Shown here: positions 42,001-43,586 of the stretch, in pieces
How positions within the stretch are numbered: the first letter of the stretch is position 1
Layout: each line of letters opens with the position of its first letter
NCBI GenBank assembly: GCA_027943245.1
Contig: JANDJZ010000516.1
Location: 1 to 43,586 of the forward strand
Reading direction: 5' to 3'
DNA length: 43,586 bases
From: Acanthamoeba sp. SK_2022b
Taxonomy: Eukaryota > Discosea > Longamoebia > Acanthamoebidae
Position numbers and translations under genes: made by a program
The notes under the pieces: generated by a model
Told to the model about the DNA's origin: nothing
What the model saw: the letters and a program-made list of their open reading frames with translations, nothing else
The model's database searches: none

Positions 42001-42329
42001 GCTTTTTTGCTTTTGTTTTTTGTGATCGTTAATGCAATTGGTAGCACGTGTTTCTCTTTGTTTGTTTTCCACCAATCGTACGCCTGAGCTGATGCCCGTT
42101 GCCTGCCTTCTCCGCAGTGCCGGTGCCAGCGGCGATCGCGGTGTACCCGAAGGAGCTCCTGCGGCCGCCACGACGATGGGTGGAGCACTTCTACACGGTG
42201 AAGCGGTGGACGGAGATGCCCGCCGGCGGCCACTTCCCGGCTCTCGAGGAGCCCGACAGCCTGATCGCCGACATCCGCGCCTTCTTCTGCGATGACCTTC
42301 GTCTGCACGCCGTAGTGGCCAACTCTTGA
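39085..42329 (+). CDS. Membrane anchor + unknown domain joined in frame to epoxide hydrolase
   Basis: Thirteen exons join in phase: 39085-39141, 39230-40033, 40140-40190, 40266-40398, 40488-40594, 40675-40751, 40838-40950, 41036-41226, 41304-41368, 41463-41593, 41669-41744, 41827-41945, 42118-42329; 711 aa. An N-terminal anchor (LYILLTVSALVFLYF) is followed by a ~270-aa domain with QGFIIFHIVD and VVVGDFFTVTADYRRQS, loosely like a GNAT acyltransferase fold but not secure. From residue ~305 the protein is a microsomal-type epoxide hydrolase: EHN domain ISIKDEELDDLTERLEKTRW, oxyanion HGWPGSFYEFHKLIGPL, PSLPGYGWSE, nucleophile Asp in QGGDWGHLVAAHMG, DSPTGLAAWIVEKF, and catalytic His in EMPAGGHFPALEEP. 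It opens epoxides with water via an Asp ester. Alternatively these are two genes, the hydrolase starting at the ATG at 40161 inside exon 3 (417 aa, the usual size) and the first gene ending in an unspliced TGA near 40236. Confidence 0.8.
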
Positions 42330-42771
42330 GCAAGACCCACTGGGTCTGTAAGTAGCCTGATTAGCCTCTTATCGTTGCTGTTGTATTTTCTTATGATTTT
42401 GAACCACCACCACATACCCCACCGCTCTCTCTCTCTCTCTCTCTCCACCTCTTCTCTTTTGCTCTTTTGGCTCTTGGAGAGGAGAGCACACTGTGCCCAT
42501 GAGGTTCCCTGTCCACAACATGTCAGGAGTGAAGGGGGTTATGTCCCAAGAGTTACCTCAAGGCTAGGCAAGGCCAGCCTCACAAAACCAGGCGATTACT
42601 GGGATAAAGGGAGGATTCTGTGGCCAGCAACACCCTGGATCTCGGGGCTGAGGCCACACAACGCCATTAGCCTTGCCGCAACCATTAATTCAAGCACACA
42701 GAGCTCGCCAAAGCCATCTACTTCTTCTTCCTGCAACCAACAACTTGACAAGATACTTTTCGATCTACACG
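42330..42771. other. Intergenic region, 442 bp
   Basis: Between the epoxide hydrolase stop and the GH16 start. It holds a CT microsatellite at about 42425-42444, followed by a segment without CpG to 42592. The rest should contain the GH16 promoter. No gene seen. Confidence 0.6.
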
Positions 42772-43586
42772 ATGTCCTTGAAACAAAGATCGCACCTTCT
42801 GTGTACGTTGGCTCTGGTGCTTGCCCTCGCCACCTACACTGCGAACGGAGCAGGGTACTCCCTCAGCTGGGAAGCCAAGGGCTCAACCTTCTTCGACAAG
42901 TTCAACTTCATCACCTACGACGATCCCTCCCTCGGCTTCGTCAACTACGTCAACCGCACCTACGCCCAAGGCATTCCTGATCCCGCCATTCATTCCACAA
43001 GCAGGGATGGGATCTTATTGGCTGTAACTAACAACCATTCTTGGCCAACCAATAGCCAAGGGCTTGATTTCGGTTACGTCCAATGGCCAGGTGAAGCTCA
43101 AGCCGGACACCACCAACGTCGTCGCCGCGGGAGCGCGCGGACGCGACTCTGTGCGCCTCGAATCCAAGACCCTGTTCAACGGAGGCATCTTCATCGCTGA
43201 CGTCGCCCACATGCCCACTGGCTGCGGTACATCTGGTCTCCGTTCTTTTTTCTTTCTGTCTTTCGATTTCTCACCAGACGATCGCGATTGGCTCGGCTTC
43301 CACCGTCAGGAACCTGGCCCGCCTGGTGGACCTACGGACCCAGCTGGCCCACCAACGGCGAGATTGGTATGCCTCCCATGAGGACTAGTCGACTACGCAC
43401 ATTTCCCGTGGCGTGGACTCATGATTGGACGCACAGATATCATTGAGGGAGTCAACAGGGGCACCGTCAACGCGGCCACCCTCCACACCAACGCTGGGTG
43501 TAACATGTCCGTCGTGAACGAAACGCAGACGATGACCGGCAAGTTTACGGAGCGCAACTGCGACACCACGGTCACTTCGGTATGTA
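42772..43586 (+). CDS. Secreted GH16 beta-glucanase, 3' end beyond the window
   Basis: Partial gene; exons 42772-42970, 43056-43226, 43310-43366, 43437-43579, then a GTATGT donor at the right edge. The signal peptide (LLCTLALVLALATYTANG) is followed by a glycoside hydrolase family 16 jelly-roll: SFxxFDKFNFITYDDPSLGF-type start, VNYVNRTYAQ, GRDSVRLESK, HMPTGCGTWPAWW and the catalytic GEIDIIEG (nucleophile E141, D143, acid/base E146), spliced across exons 3-4. This subgroup (fungal-type laminarinase, endo-1,3(4)-beta-glucanase) cleaves beta-1,3/1,4-glucans of fungal or plant walls, or could remodel the cyst wall. Intron 1 has no GT near the expected site and fits a GC donor (CAAG|GCATTC) with acceptor ACCAATAG at 43055. 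The active site is complete in the window; the C-terminal half is missing. Confidence 0.9.

Overview
This is a gene-dense nuclear contig from a free-living amoeba, most likely Acanthamoeba or a close relative. The evidence is GC-rich, CpG-rich exons cut by many short, AT-rich or pyrimidine-rich GT-AG introns (about 50-130 nt), tight divergent and convergent gene pairs, and an amoebozoan gene set: a Frizzled/Smoothened-type receptor, a PH-AGC kinase of PKB type, classical Ras, a membrane-anchored GT61 glycosyltransferase and an Arp2/3 activator. I saw no bacterial operons, CRISPR array, rRNA or convincing tRNA.

Layout. 1-6.4 kb (minus): an 11-exon gene for a ~1547-aa protein made of eight ~157-aa helical repeats that I cannot name; two local duplications (61 bp and 147 bp) scar it. 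6.7-9.5 kb (minus): CCA-adding tRNA nucleotidyltransferase, divergent from 9.9-12.0 kb (plus): a PKB/Akt-like kinase. 12.2-14.8 kb (minus): type II membrane GT61 glycosyltransferase, head-to-head (123 bp) with 14.9-16.6 kb (plus): a RING1/PCGF-like RING + RAWUL protein. 16.8-20.7 kb (minus): a ~22-exon Frizzled-like receptor. 21.4-23.6 kb: a 2169-bp DNA transposon with identical 103-bp terminal inverted repeats, TTAA target duplications and a broken transposase. 23.6-24.8 kb (minus): a multi-pass EI24-like membrane protein. 25.7-28.3 kb (plus): F-box + ankyrin protein. 28.5-29.1 kb (minus): intronless Ras. 29.3-30.2 kb: a CpG desert. 30.4-34.1 kb (plus): mucin-like single-pass surface protein. 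34.4-35.7 kb (minus): MYND finger fused to an acyl-protein-thioesterase-like hydrolase, head-to-head (138 bp) with 35.8-38.9 kb (plus): a Gly/Tyr/Gln-rich, long charged-helix, proline-rich, WH2-central-acidic protein, i.e. a likely Arp2/3 activator of unusual architecture. 39.1-42.3 kb (plus): membrane anchor + unknown domain running in frame into a microsomal-type epoxide hydrolase. 42.8 kb to the right edge (plus): secreted GH16 beta-glucanase, cut by the window.

The genes are not one pathway. Several fit a motile, signalling amoeba: Frizzled-like receptor, Ras, PKB and the Arp2/3 activator could act along the receptor-to-actin route, but that link is inference from families only. The strongest leads are the new WH2-central-acidic architecture, the CpG-free ~0.9 kb block, the TTAA/TIR transposon with a decayed transposase, the possible acyltransferase-like/epoxide-hydrolase fusion, and the eight-repeat protein. 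All exon boundaries are read by eye from splice consensus and reading-frame continuity; no transcript evidence was available.
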